Assembly: GCA_050246115.1 (NCBI GenBank)
Contig: JBFWWP010000015.1
Span: 62,001 to 126,000 of the forward strand
Origin: JBFWWP01 sp050246115
GTDB taxonomy: Bacteria > Planctomycetota > UBA8108 > UBA1146 > JAJFFE01
Direction of reading: 5' to 3'
DNA length: 64,000 nt
The notes beneath the pieces were generated by a model, which was not told the DNA's origin, made no database searches, and was given only the letters and a program-made list of their open reading frames with translations. Both the position numbers and the translations under genes were made by a program. Shown here in pieces: positions 35,609 to 45,534 of this stretch (its first letter is position 1; each line of letters starts with the position of its first letter).

Positions 35609-37002
35609 TCGGCTCGCGGCTCGAGTCATCCACCTGGCTGAAGATCCCCATCGATCTCGGATTGAGCTACCTCGTGCTGCTCGCGGCGTACGCGCTCGGT
35701 GAGGCCGGGTTCCCCATCGACCTCAGCCACGGACCGCCCGACTTCGGGGTCTACGTCCAGGCGCTGCCCGTTGTGCTCGCCCTTTACTTGCTGCTCGCGG
35801 CGTTCTTCCGCCTCTACCGGCCGCGTCGCGTGGGCTCGTTCGGACCGCTGCTGCTCGATCTACTCAAGGTCGACTCGCAGGTAGCGCTCGTCACCATGGC
35901 GCTGACGTTCTACTACCGGGAGTTCTCGTTCTCACGCTTGATCGTGACTTACTTCTTCGCTCTGCACCCCATTGTCCTCTTCGTGCATCACTTGCTCTGG
36001 ATGAAGTGGATGGCACACCTCGCAGCCCGTGGCATCGGCACCCGGCGCACGCTGATCGTGGGCAGCGGCAGCTTGGGACGTAGTGTTGCCGAACAGATCG
36101 GATCCCACCCGTGGCTGGGCCTCAACGTGGTCGGTTACGTGTCCCTCGAACACGAGCCACCGGGAGGGGCACCGCACATCGGGTCGCTACCCGAGCTACC
36201 GACACTCGTGGATCGACACGCCATCCAAGAAGTCGTGGTCGCGGTACCTTTCAAGGCCATGCACGCGCTCTCGGAGGCGGATGAGCTACTCGCCCGCTCG
36301 AGTGTCGGATTGCATTGGGTTCCGGATCTCGAGTCCCTCTCGACGCTTCGCCGTGAGGTCACCGTGGTCGAGGACATGCACCTCTTCAACCTGCGCGCAA
36401 CGCCGCTGCGTGGTTTCTCACGCTTCGTCAAACGGACGGTGGACATCCTGCTGTCGATCGTCTTGCTCGCCATCACGCTCCCATTCATGGTGGTCATCGC
36501 GATCGTGATTCGCCTGGTCGATGGTCGCGCTCCGGTGCTCTTTCGCCAGGACCGCGTCGGCCTCGACGGGAGGGTGTTCAAGCTGATCAAGTTCCGCACC
36601 ATGGTGCCCGACGCGGAGCTCGAGTGCGGGCCGGTGTTTGCCTCTGAAGAGGACACCCGTTGCACTCGAGTGGGTCGGTTTCTTCGGCGCACATCGCTCG
36701 ACGAGCTACCGCAACTGTGGAACATTCTGATCGGCCAAATGTCGCTCGTCGGGCCACGCCCCGAACGCCCTCACTTCATCCAGGAGTTTCGCCGGACGAT
36801 TCCGCGTTACATGCTGCGCCACCGCATGCGGGCCGGCCTCACCGGTTGGGCGCAAGTGAACGGGTGGCGCGGCAACACCTCCCTCCCGAACCGCGTTCAG
36901 TTCGACCTGTACTACCTGAAGCACTGGACGCTCGGGTTCGACCTGAAGATTCTGTTCCTGACCTTGGTTCGAGGCTGGGGGAAGCGCTGGAACGCGCACT
37001 GA
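35605..37002 (+). CDS. Undecaprenyl-phosphate sugar phosphotransferase (WcaJ/PssY type)
   Basis: A 465-residue initiating transferase for a lipid-linked polysaccharide. Four or five N-terminal membrane helices (to about 130) are followed by a Rossmann-like domain (RTLIVGSGSLGRSV, about 140-155). Then comes a further membrane helix (RTVDILLSIVLLAITLPFM, about 280-300) and the C-terminal bacterial sugar transferase domain with KFRTM, DELPQLWNIL, MSLVGPRPERP and GLTGWAQVNG. It transfers a hexose-1-phosphate to undecaprenyl phosphate at the inner membrane. GTG 35605 overlaps the epimerase stop (GTGA), with GAGAAGG upstream. Flippase and polymerase genes are not in the window. Confidence 0.93.
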   Translation: MIGSRLESSTWLKIPIDLGLSYLVLLAAYALGEAGFPIDLSHGPPDFGVYVQALPVVLALYLLLAAFFRLYRPRRVGSFGPLLLDLLKVDSQVALVTMALTFYYREFSFSRLIVTYFFALHPIVLFVHHLLWMKWMAHLAARGIGTRRTLIVGSGSLGRSVAEQIGSHPWLGLNVVGYVSLEHEPPGGAPHIGSLPELPTLVDRHAIQEVVVAVPFKAMHALSEADELLARSSVGLHWVPDLESLSTLRREVTVVEDMHLFNLRATPLRGFSRFVKRTVDILLSIVLLAITLPFMVVIAIVIRLVDGRAPVLFRQDRVGLDGRVFKLIKFRTMVPDAELECGPVFASEEDTRCTRVGRFLRRTSLDELPQLWNILIGQMSLVGPRPERPHFIQEFRRTIPRYMLRHRMRAGLTGWAQVNGWRGNTSLPNRVQFDLYYLKHWTLGFDLKILFLTLVRGWGKRWNAH

Positions 37003-37123
37003 CGACCCGTAGCGGCACGGGCGGTGCCGGCTTCCGCTCGCGGCGTCGGCCCCGGGCGCGAGCCCACTTTCCCCGACGGGTGCCCGGTTGTCGATTCGAG
37101 CAATAGAGAAGGTGGAGTCCGCG

Positions 37124-38254
37124 GTGAGTACCAATGCCATCTCGATGGTCGCCCTCGGACCGGATGAAGCCGACGAGCGCGAAGAGTGGCTGGCCGCTCT
37201 CGGCAGCGTCATCGATCGATCGGCGTTCTGTCTGGGGTCCGAGGTCGAAGAGTTCGAGCGCGAAGTCAAGGAACTGCTCGGGGTGCACGCTGCGCTCGGG
37301 GTCGCGAACGGCAGCGACGCCTTGAGGATTGCGCTGCAGGCCTTGGCGATCGGCCCCGGGGACGAGGTGATCGTCCCCGCGTATTCGTTCTTTGCCTCGG
37401 CATCGTCGATCGCGCACCTCGGTGCGCGGCCGCGCTTCGTCGACGTCTCGCGAGACACACTGACCCTCGATCCGGAGGCACTCACGGCGGCCGCGAACGA
37501 CCTGACCAAGGCGGTCATGCCGGTGCACCTCTATGGCCAGGCAGCCGCGCTGGACGCGATCGGCCCCTGGTGTGCGCAGCGGCGCATCACGATCGTCGAG
37601 GATGCCGCGCAGGCCTTCGGCGTACGTCACCGCGGCATCGCGCTGGGCGGAGTTGGCGCCGCGGGGACGTTCTCGTTCTATCCGACCAAGAACCTCGGCG
37701 CTCCCGGTGACGCCGGCATGGTCATCACGCGCGAGCCCGAGGTCGCGGAACGAGTGCGCATGTTGCGAGCTCACGGTGACCGCGGCGGCTACCGCCACGA
37801 GGCGCTGGGCTGGAACGCGCGCTTGGACGGATTCCAGGCGGCCATTCTCCGAATACGCCTCAGACGGCTGCCGCACATCCAGGAGCTGCGCAGCCGCAAC
37901 GCGCGGCTCTACCTGGAAGGCCTGGCCGCCAAGTCACTCCTCGACGACGTGCGCCCGCTGGGCCGGACCCCAGGATCCGAACACGGTTGGCATCAGTTCA
38001 TCGTCTTCGTGGAGGAGCGGCCGCACGTGCAGGCGGTACTGCGAGAACGGGGAATCGCCAGCGGCGTGTACTATCCTTCGACTCTGCCTTCACAACCCGC
38101 GTTCGCGAGTCTCGGTCACCGAACCGGCGAGTTCCCTGTAGCCGAGTACGCCAGCCGCTGCGCACTCGCGCTGCCGATCCATCACCGTGTCACACCGACC
38201 GATGTCGAACGTGTCGTCGAAGCGCTCGCGTACGCGGTCCGCGGGGCGTCGTGA
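37124..38254 (+). CDS. DegT/DnrJ/EryC1/StrS-family sugar aminotransferase
   Basis: A 376-residue PLP enzyme that transfers an amino group to a keto-sugar nucleotide. The PLP lysine is K189 in SFYPTKNLGAPGDAGM. Other family marks are VANGSDALRIAL (about 62-73), EVIVPAYSFFASASSI (about 84-99) and IVEDAAQAFGV (about 156-166). The frame extends back to TTG 37088, but GTG 37124 has GGAG six bases upstream and gives the usual length. Its final TGA overlaps the GT4 start. With the epimerase and transferase it forms a polysaccharide gene group, likely making an amino sugar. Confidence 0.92.
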   Translation: MSTNAISMVALGPDEADEREEWLAALGSVIDRSAFCLGSEVEEFEREVKELLGVHAALGVANGSDALRIALQALAIGPGDEVIVPAYSFFASASSIAHLGARPRFVDVSRDTLTLDPEALTAAANDLTKAVMPVHLYGQAAALDAIGPWCAQRRITIVEDAAQAFGVRHRGIALGGVGAAGTFSFYPTKNLGAPGDAGMVITREPEVAERVRMLRAHGDRGGYRHEALGWNARLDGFQAAILRIRLRRLPHIQELRSRNARLYLEGLAAKSLLDDVRPLGRTPGSEHGWHQFIVFVEERPHVQAVLRERGIASGVYYPSTLPSQPAFASLGHRTGEFPVAEYASRCALALPIHHRVTPTDVERVVEALAYAVRGAS

Positions 38255-39432
38255 TTCAAGCACGAGCACCAGCCGCTCACCCGAAACTCGCCCTCGTGCA
38301 CGATTGGCTGACGGGCATGCGCGGCGGTGAGCGCTGCCTCGAAGTGTTCGCTGCGCTCCTTCCGGACGCACCGATTCTCACGCTCCTGCACGAGCCCGGC
38401 TCGGTCAGCCAGACCATCGAGCGCCACCGGATCGTGACCTCGCCGCTGTCGCGCTGGCGGTTTCTCCGCAAGCGCTATCGCCGCCTACTGCCGCTGTTTC
38501 CGTGGGCGGTGCGGCAGCTTCCGGGGACCGACTATGACCTGCTCATTTCACTTTCGCATTGTGCGGCCAAGGCCGTGCGCCGCCGCGAAGGGACGCGCCA
38601 CATCTGCTACTGCTTCACACCGGCGCGCTACTTGTGGGATCACACGGAGACCTACCTCGACCGTTCGCGGAGTTCGGCGACCGTGCGCTTCGCCGCCCGC
38701 CGGTTCCTGCCAAACCTACGGCGCTGGGATCAGCGAACCGCGGCGTCGGTCGACCGCTTCATTGCCGTGTCGCGCTACGTTGCAGACCGAATCCAGCGCA
38801 TCTACGGTCGCGAGGCCGAAGTCATCTACCCGCCGGTCGATACCCAGCGGTTTCGCATCGCGGCCCCGCAGGACGTCGGCAGCCACTACCTCATGGTCAC
38901 CGCCCTCGCTCCCTACAAAGGGGTGGATCTCGCGATCGAAGCCTTCAAGCGCTCGGGACGCTCGTTGCGCATCATCGGCTCGGGTGAGGACGAACCTCGG
39001 CTACGACAGCTGGCTCCGGCCAATGTCGAGTTCCGCGGCTGGCGCAGCGACGTCGAAGTAGCGCGCGAACTCGCTCAATGCCGCGCATTCGTGCTCCCGT
39101 GCGAGGAGGACTTCGGTATCACGCCGCTCGAGGCCATGGCCGCCGGCCGGCCAGTGATCGCCTTGAACCGGGGTGGCGCCTGCGAGACGGTCATCGCACC
39201 CGGCCACGAGACCCAGTCCGCGACTGGCATCTTCTTCGATGAGCCCAGCCCCGAGGCACTGGTTGACGCGATCACGAGAATGGAGAGCGAACACCAAGAC
39301 TTCGACGCCGCCGAACTGCGACGACACGCAGAGACCTTCGACATCTCGGTCTTCGTAGCCCGCATCCGAGCCGTGCTCGAATCCGAAGGCGTCGAGCTCC
39401 CCAGAACGGCGTTGGCCACGCGCTCCCACTGA
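38251..39432 (+). CDS. Glycosyltransferase family 4
   Basis: A 393-residue GT-B fold glycosyltransferase. The N-terminal domain begins KLALVHDWLTGMRGGERCL (about 12-30), typical of GT4 enzymes of exopolysaccharide clusters. The C-terminal nucleotide-sugar domain has EDFGITPLEAMAAGRPVIAL (about 289-308), with the E-x7-E motif, and GGACETV. No membrane segment is seen. GTG 38251 overlaps the preceding stop (GTGA). The donor and acceptor are unknown. A degraded copy of its segment 38926-39102 lies downstream at 39554-39740. Confidence 0.92.
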   Translation: MIQARAPAAHPKLALVHDWLTGMRGGERCLEVFAALLPDAPILTLLHEPGSVSQTIERHRIVTSPLSRWRFLRKRYRRLLPLFPWAVRQLPGTDYDLLISLSHCAAKAVRRREGTRHICYCFTPARYLWDHTETYLDRSRSSATVRFAARRFLPNLRRWDQRTAASVDRFIAVSRYVADRIQRIYGREAEVIYPPVDTQRFRIAAPQDVGSHYLMVTALAPYKGVDLAIEAFKRSGRSLRIIGSGEDEPRLRQLAPANVEFRGWRSDVEVARELAQCRAFVLPCEEDFGITPLEAMAAGRPVIALNRGGACETVIAPGHETQSATGIFFDEPSPEALVDAITRMESEHQDFDAAELRRHAETFDISVFVARIRAVLESEGVELPRTALATRSH

Positions 39433-39553
39433 CATCCGGCTCCGCGCGGGCCGCTCGGGGTTGGAACGGGCTCCGCGGAAGGGTCGGCCACGGAAACGCG
39501 GATTGCTCCACACAGGTCCGGAACTCATCGCGGGATTGACTGAGAATGGGGAG

Positions 39554-39740
39554 GTAGGTCTCGCGGTCGAAGCCTCCAAGCCTCCAAGCGCTCGGTCTGC
39601 TCTTGCGTATCATCGGTTCGGGTGGAGACGAACCCGACGACGAAAGCTGGCTCCCACCAATGTCGAGTTCCGTAGCGGGCTCAGCGACGTCGAGGTAGCG
39701 CGCGAAATCGCCCATTGTCGCGCGTTCGTCGCTCCGATAT
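39554..39740 (+). pseudogene. Decayed fragment of the GT4 gene
   Basis: This stretch reproduces bases 38926-39110 of the upstream GT4 gene with many substitutions and a small insertion (a doubled CCTCCAAG). It still reads LAPTNVEFRSGLSDVEVARE where the gene reads LAPANVEFRGWRSDVEVARE, but the flanking parts are frameshifted and the ends are lost. It is a relic of tandem duplication or of an older homologous gene. The rest of 39433-39861 shows no other gene; an A/T-rich patch with GTTAAAATGAG ends it. Confidence 0.8.
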
Positions 39741-39861
39741 CTCATGGCCGAGCCTCTCCCCGCCACGAACGATGCAGAGGTCTCACACATCGTCGATCTC
39801 GCGCGGGCGAGGCGCATGATCGGGGTCGCGGTCTCCTGGTTGGTTAGTTGGTTAAAATGAG

Positions 39862-42800
39862 TTAGCGCGGCACCGGAGCGAGGACTTCCCAGTCAGCGGT
39901 CGCGGAGACCCCCCGCACCCAAGGAGCTTCCAAGACGCGTGCCACCGCGGGCGAAGGACAAGGCCTTCCCGGGTGCGCCACGGTGTACTCGTAGACAATG
40001 CGCGTGCTGCCCGCCAAGACGTAGAGTAGGTACCAACGAACGCGACCGTTCTCCGGCACGAGATCGGTCGGTCGGAGCCCCGTCGCGATCGATGGGACCG
40101 TATCTTCGATCACGACACCGCCAAGTGGAGTCTCGGTCTCCAGCACCAACACGACCCGGATGCGATCTCCGACTTGGATGGGATCGTCCTCGTCGTCGAT
40201 GAGTGAAGTTCCGACTCTTCGGCCGTCGCCGTCGACGACGACTCTCTCGAACGAACGGTGGAGCGAAAGGCCCTCGTGGATTGCTGGAAGGTCGCGGCGG
40301 ATCGGCGCATAGCTCACTCGTGCGCTCCACATGAACGAGCCCAGCCCACGGTTCCGAATCGACACCGTATGCTGTCCGGCAGTGAACTGATCGGGTCGGC
40401 CGACCGCGAAGACTCGCGCAAGTGAGTCCCCTGGCTGCCAAGAGTACGATACGGACGGCGAACCGTCGAAGCTCACTTCGACCTCGCCCGAGGCGCACTC
40501 CCAGAGTTGGTTCCGCAGCCGTAGGAGGGCCGAAGCGATGGGCACGCGACTCCATGCTGTGTCGGCGGTCAACGTAGCGGTGGCAACAAAATCGTCCCAG
40601 GTGACGAGACCCCGGCTTCCGAGCGAATCGTCGATCGCGGTTACCTCGAGGATTCGAGACAAGGCGTGGGTCGGGGAGTCGGTCTGCGCAGCAGCCTCTT
40701 CGAGGCGCTGCCGGGTGTCGAGCGCCGCGCGGAGGGAGGAAAGGACCTGGCCGAGACGAGCGCCGTCCGCACCGAAGTGCTCAGCGATCGACAACGCAGC
40801 AAGAGCGCGCGCGGAAGGCGGCAGCAGCTCTCCCAAGCCGGCGAGCCCATCCACGAGCGCGCCTACATCGTCGCGCGAGACTCCTTCGTACTCGATCAGG
40901 CGCGCCGCCCGAGCGAGGGCGAACACAGTTCGCGCTCCGTTCTCGATCTCCTGGGGACCATAGTCCGCAGCGTCTACCAGAAGGCGAAGTTGCGCTACGT
41001 CGTCGGCCAGCCACTTCGTGGCTCGCTCGATCGAAGAGGAGGCGATCGGGGCACCGGCTTCGCGTGCGACCGCTGCGGCTTCCACGATGCGGGTCGTGAC
41101 TTCTCGATCCCCCGGATCTCCCGGAAACCAACCCCAAGACCCATCGGGATTCTGGGACCGGAGGAGTCGCTCGTTGGTGATTCGGACGAGGCGCCCGAAG
41201 GTCTCATCCTGGGAAGCTCTCTCGTGACCGTCGGCGGGGTATAGGCGTCGAGCCACCGCGGAACAGGCGAGCTTCGCTATAGCCTCCTCTGCACTCTCGC
41301 TCTCGAGTTCCGTGCCCCGAAGGAAGCTCGCCAGCAGCGCGCTCCGACTCGATGGAGCGACTGAGCACAAGAGACGGACCGACTCGGGAGCGACCCCAGC
41401 CGGGAGAGCGAAGGTCCAGACCGGGATCTCTCCAGAAGCGTCGGGGCGCGCGACCCCGAGGGCACCGATCGACAGGGTCGCGGTGGGAGCCTGAGTTTCG
41501 ACGGTGCGCTTCTCGGTGATTCGCTCGGTTCCGCGAACCGCCGTGAGGACGACCTCAGAGCGACCGACGGCGCTCGCACGCACCGGGACCCAAAGCTCGA
41601 TCCCGCCATCTGCTTTTGCGCGCGCCTCGATCGAGAAGGACGTCGGCGATCGCTCCGAGAAGCGTCCCCCTACGATCGAGTCGCCGGTTGGCTCGAGAGC
41701 GCCGCCCGAGACGGTGAGAGTCGCGTCGGTCCCAACCGAGACTCCAGCGACCTGGGCTACGCGGATTCCCAGCGCGAACTCATCCCCTTGCCGAAGCACC
41801 GAGGGAGCGATAAGGGTCGCGACGAGCGGGTCCGGCGGAAGGTCGAGCCGTGTCTCGAGCACTTCGCCGATCGAGGTGACTCCGCGAGCGATGGCGATCC
41901 AGCCCGACACAGACTTCGGGAGCTCGGCTCGAACCGTAGCGTTGCCGCGAGCGTCGGTTTGAAGACGAGGCTCCCAGAATCCCCCGTTGGGTAGATCCCG
42001 ATGGAGGTGACGAAGGTGGGTTGGCTCCGGAACGCGAGCGCCGAACAGGTCGAGTCGCGGCTTCTCATACGAATACCACTCTGGCTCGACGCGAGACCAG
42101 CGACCGGTCGGCCACTGCTCGCGCCAGGCCCGATTCACCGTCGCCAATCGACTCTGCAATGCGGGGCTACGCCGTTGGATATCATGGTCCAGCGCCTGAA
42201 GACCGAGGAAGCCGAGCGGTCCACCAGGTTCACGGAATGCCGAGACTCCGGAGACGTAGCCCGTGAATCCGATGCCGTGGTCGCCCGCATGGAACCTCCA
42301 GCTCGAACCACCGACCCATGGCCACGAGTTCGCGTGCCGTAGTCGTCGGCGCGGATCCCTCAGGAGCAGCTGCCTGAGGGGGGGCGAGAGTTCCGAGTCC
42401 AGGTCGAGTAAGGACCGGTCGAAGACGCGAAGCGAGAACACGCCGGATACGGGTTCGCCCCGATGGTTCGACACGCTCAGCGTGATCTCCACGAGTCCAT
42501 CGGCGTCGGGTTCCCGCGCCTCGAGACGTCCACGAAGCAATCGCTGGGTTGGCTCCACGAGGATCTCGGTCGAGATCGACGACGGTGATGACCCACCGCA
42601 CGTCGCGGTGATGATCGAGTTCGGGGAGTCCGCCGCGGTCGCTCGAAACGTCGTCTTGCCGAGGTGCTCCGTCGTCGTCACGACCCGCGTCTCGAGAGTC
42701 TGCCCAGCCGCCGAACGAAGAACCAAGACTGTGGCTGCAGCTTCGGAGGTTTCGATGAACACGTCAACCGGGTCATCGACCCCGTAGCTCCGCGCGTCGG

Positions 42801-45534
42801 TCACAATGGACAGTGCGTCAGGTGTATGCGCCGAAGAGGGATCACGCAGAAAGACAAGACGTTCGCTTCGCACGATACTTCCGTCGAGCGTCCGCAGAGC
42901 GACCTCGTATTCCCCGGGCTCGAGCTGAGTGATCTCTCGATCGATTCCGGGCGGTGCGACGCGAATCCGTTCCCGGGAAACCACGACCTCACGTTCCTGG
43001 TCGTTGAAGGCATCGAACTGAACGGGTTCGAGATGCTCCCTCCGGGAGACCTCGAGAGTACCCTCCCAGGCGACTTGGTTCGGACTCCGCGGGTGGACGC
43101 GAACGTGGATGGACTCGCCTGGCCCGCACGCACGACGCTCGATCTCGAGCGCGACTTCGGGGGTGGAGTCCATGGCCGGAAGATAGACCTCGGCCCGCCC
43201 CGAACGGAGGGCAGGAGTTGTCACGTTTGCCCGGACTCGGCAACCGATGATGAAGGCCCATCTGGGCCAAGCGGGAATCGTGAACTCGAAGCGGCCTTCG
43301 GGGTCGAGGTTCCCTTCGTGCTTCTCTGGACTTCCGAACGTCGCTCGGGCTCCGGGCGGCCCGGTGATCCACCAGGGGCGACCTTCAAAATCTGTGTGAA
43401 GGGGCTCGTCAGGAAAGTGCCAATCGAGAGTGACCTGGACGGAAGCTCCCGCGACAGGTTTGCCGAAGCGATCGCGCGCGCTCACCGTCACCTTCGATGG
43501 CTCGCCGGGAACTACGTTGGGGTGTTCCAAGTCGACCACGACGTCCAAGGATTGCTCGGTCGTCACGACAAATGCGCTCGAGGCAGCGCCAACGCGATCG
43601 AAGGCAACGTCGACCGTGCAGACGCCCGCCGGGCAGTCCAGAGGGAGATCGAAGTTCGCGGTCGCGGCTCCACGATCGTCGAAAGCGAGTTCGCCCGAGA
43701 ACAACGATCGGCTTCCTGACGAGATCCGCACCCATGCGGGCGTGCGGTGAGGCTCGAGCCGTGCTTCCTCTCCGTACCGAAAGGAATGCACCAAGAACCC
43801 TACCCGATCTCCCGGTTCGTACAGCGGTCGACTCGACTCGAACAGCGTGACGGCCTGAGAAGGCTGCGCGATTGGCTCGAGTACGTCGGTGTACTCGCAG
43901 ATCGCACTCTCACCCCCGGCAGTCGCAAAGGCCCGCGCCCATAGGCGCGTCTTGGGTGATCGCGCTTGGATCTCGTGGGGAAGCGTCCAGCTCGCCAAGC
44001 CTTGAAGATTGGTGCGGGATTGCCCGCCGCGCTCGAGCTTCGTGGGTTCACGATCGTCGAAGCCACCTAACGCTACTTCATCGCTGGATCCGTTGCTGAC
44101 CGCGAAACACACCTCGGCATCCGCAACTGGCGCCCCCGTGCCGGAGTCGAAGACCCAAGCTAGAAGATCGGGATACGTCCCGAACAGGTGCAACTCGAGG
44201 TTGCTCACCAGGAAGTACTCGTGCTGCTCGTATGCCCCGCTCCGCAGAATCAACAAGTAGAGACCCGCAGACAGGGGTGGCACGATGACCTCGGCACACT
44301 CTGCGGCATGCCGAACACGTTCTTCGACGGAGACCGGCCCGCCGGCAACTCGGGGCCACGAATCGGACCGTTCGCTCCAGTCGTTTCGTGACCAGTCGTC
44401 ACGGAAATCGCCCGACTGCGCGCGCACCTCCCACTCCCACTCAGTGACGTTGCGGACCACGAACCAGAGTCGAATCGGCTCATCCGGGCGGATGCAAGAC
44501 TGCCTGAAGGGGCGGATGGAGGGCTCCTCGATGTCGCTCAGGAGCGTTTCGGTGAAGCCGTTCGAAGCCAAAGGGCTGGGCGGGTCGAGCCGAACGAGCT
44601 CGCGCAGAGCTTCGGCGGCACCACTCAGGTCAGCCCGGCGGGTACCGTGCGTCTCTGCGAGCAGGAGAAGGGCATCGCCCGCCAAGGCGTGATCCGGGAA
44701 GCGACGGACCAGATCGGCGAGGTCGGCGACCGCGTCCCGGATGCATGCGGCCCTACGTTCGATGTGGGAATGGTGGGCTGCGAGCACCGGATCGACATCG
44801 GCCAGTACCAACCAGTCTTCGACCCCAGGGATCGGCTCGCCCGGCGGAAACGCTGCGGTCGCTGCGAGCCGAATCGATGCCCGCAGGTACAGAGCGCGGC
44901 CGATGACATCCTCGTTCGACGAACCAGACGCCACAACTTCCTCGAGGAGCGCGAGGGCTCGCCCCAAGCGCTCGCCATCGTCTGGGAGGGCAGGCCCCCC
45001 GGGGTCCCCCAGCCGTGGGAGATGCGCGGCGTGTCCCCAGCTGGCGGTCGCGAGGCACCGTGCCTCCGCGAGCATAGTCTCGATCCACTCGGCTCGGCTC
45101 TCACTACCTCCTTCTGCGAACAGTGCGCGAGCGGCCGCAAGACGCGGGGCACGCCACTCCGGAGGATCGAAATCGAACGCTCTGGCTGTGACGAACAGCC
45201 ATCGAGCATTCCAGGGGAACGTCAGGTCGGGTACGTGGTCGAGCCGGCTTCGGAGTCGTTCCGGCGACCTTTCGTAGCACTCGGCCCACCGCACCCACAC
45301 GCGGTCGCGGTCGGCGAGGTCTTTGTCGAGCAACCACTCGTAGAAGTGTCCAGCGTTCCAGTAGTCCCGCTCCGCGAAGAACGCATCCGCTTTCGCAAGG
45401 GTCTCGACTAGGTCTGCGGCAAGAGCCGAGGCGCGCGCTCCGCTTGCGATGAACACTAAGGTCAGGACCACACGGACCACCCGGTGCAGGAAAGCTCGCT
45501 CGTAGCGGGACGACGGGTCACCCAGACGAGGCAT
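39862..45534 (-). CDS. Alpha-2-macroglobulin-family protein lacking the thioester motif
   Basis: An 1890-residue exported protein. The open frame begins at 45660, but ATG 45534 has GAGGAG five bases upstream and gives a signal peptide (VVRVVLTLVFIASGARASALA, about residues 14-34). Helical, TPR-like N-terminal parts (35-310) precede macroglobulin beta domains (about 370-1110), with ESSRPLYEPGDRVGF and FESSRPLYEPGD-type motifs. The A2M core then has GGFWEPRLQTDARGNATV and LPKSVSGWIAIARG (about 1240-1280), and the helical thioester domain (about 1420-1630). The CxEQ thioester is missing; ESESAEEAIAKLAC occupies that region. A periplasmic or surface protease-trap-like role without covalent capture is inferred. 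It converges on the GT4 cluster. Confidence 0.85.
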   Translation of the reverse strand: MPRLGDPSSRYERAFLHRVVRVVLTLVFIASGARASALAADLVETLAKADAFFAERDYWNAGHFYEWLLDKDLADRDRVWVRWAECYERSPERLRSRLDHVPDLTFPWNARWLFVTARAFDFDPPEWRAPRLAAARALFAEGGSESRAEWIETMLAEARCLATASWGHAAHLPRLGDPGGPALPDDGERLGRALALLEEVVASGSSNEDVIGRALYLRASIRLAATAAFPPGEPIPGVEDWLVLADVDPVLAAHHSHIERRAACIRDAVADLADLVRRFPDHALAGDALLLLAETHGTRRADLSGAAEALRELVRLDPPSPLASNGFTETLLSDIEEPSIRPFRQSCIRPDEPIRLWFVVRNVTEWEWEVRAQSGDFRDDWSRNDWSERSDSWPRVAGGPVSVEERVRHAAECAEVIVPPLSAGLYLLILRSGAYEQHEYFLVSNLELHLFGTYPDLLAWVFDSGTGAPVADAEVCFAVSNGSSDEVALGGFDDREPTKLERGGQSRTNLQGLASWTLPHEIQARSPKTRLWARAFATAGGESAICEYTDVLEPIAQPSQAVTLFESSRPLYEPGDRVGFLVHSFRYGEEARLEPHRTPAWVRISSGSRSLFSGELAFDDRGAATANFDLPLDCPAGVCTVDVAFDRVGAASSAFVVTTEQSLDVVVDLEHPNVVPGEPSKVTVSARDRFGKPVAGASVQVTLDWHFPDEPLHTDFEGRPWWITGPPGARATFGSPEKHEGNLDPEGRFEFTIPAWPRWAFIIGCRVRANVTTPALRSGRAEVYLPAMDSTPEVALEIERRACGPGESIHVRVHPRSPNQVAWEGTLEVSRREHLEPVQFDAFNDQEREVVVSRERIRVAPPGIDREITQLEPGEYEVALRTLDGSIVRSERLVFLRDPSSAHTPDALSIVTDARSYGVDDPVDVFIETSEAAATVLVLRSAAGQTLETRVVTTTEHLGKTTFRATAADSPNSIITATCGGSSPSSISTEILVEPTQRLLRGRLEAREPDADGLVEITLSVSNHRGEPVSGVFSLRVFDRSLLDLDSELSPPLRQLLLRDPRRRLRHANSWPWVGGSSWRFHAGDHGIGFTGYVSGVSAFREPGGPLGFLGLQALDHDIQRRSPALQSRLATVNRAWREQWPTGRWSRVEPEWYSYEKPRLDLFGARVPEPTHLRHLHRDLPNGGFWEPRLQTDARGNATVRAELPKSVSGWIAIARGVTSIGEVLETRLDLPPDPLVATLIAPSVLRQGDEFALGIRVAQVAGVSVGTDATLTVSGGALEPTGDSIVGGRFSERSPTSFSIEARAKADGGIELWVPVRASAVGRSEVVLTAVRGTERITEKRTVETQAPTATLSIGALGVARPDASGEIPVWTFALPAGVAPESVRLLCSVAPSSRSALLASFLRGTELESESAEEAIAKLACSAVARRLYPADGHERASQDETFGRLVRITNERLLRSQNPDGSWGWFPGDPGDREVTTRIVEAAAVAREAGAPIASSSIERATKWLADDVAQLRLLVDAADYGPQEIENGARTVFALARAARLIEYEGVSRDDVGALVDGLAGLGELLPPSARALAALSIAEHFGADGARLGQVLSSLRAALDTRQRLEEAAAQTDSPTHALSRILEVTAIDDSLGSRGLVTWDDFVATATLTADTAWSRVPIASALLRLRNQLWECASGEVEVSFDGSPSVSYSWQPGDSLARVFAVGRPDQFTAGQHTVSIRNRGLGSFMWSARVSYAPIRRDLPAIHEGLSLHRSFERVVVDGDGRRVGTSLIDDEDDPIQVGDRIRVVLVLETETPLGGVVIEDTVPSIATGLRPTDLVPENGRVRWYLLYVLAGSTRIVYEYTVAHPGRPCPSPAVARVLEAPWVRGVSATADWEVLAPVPR

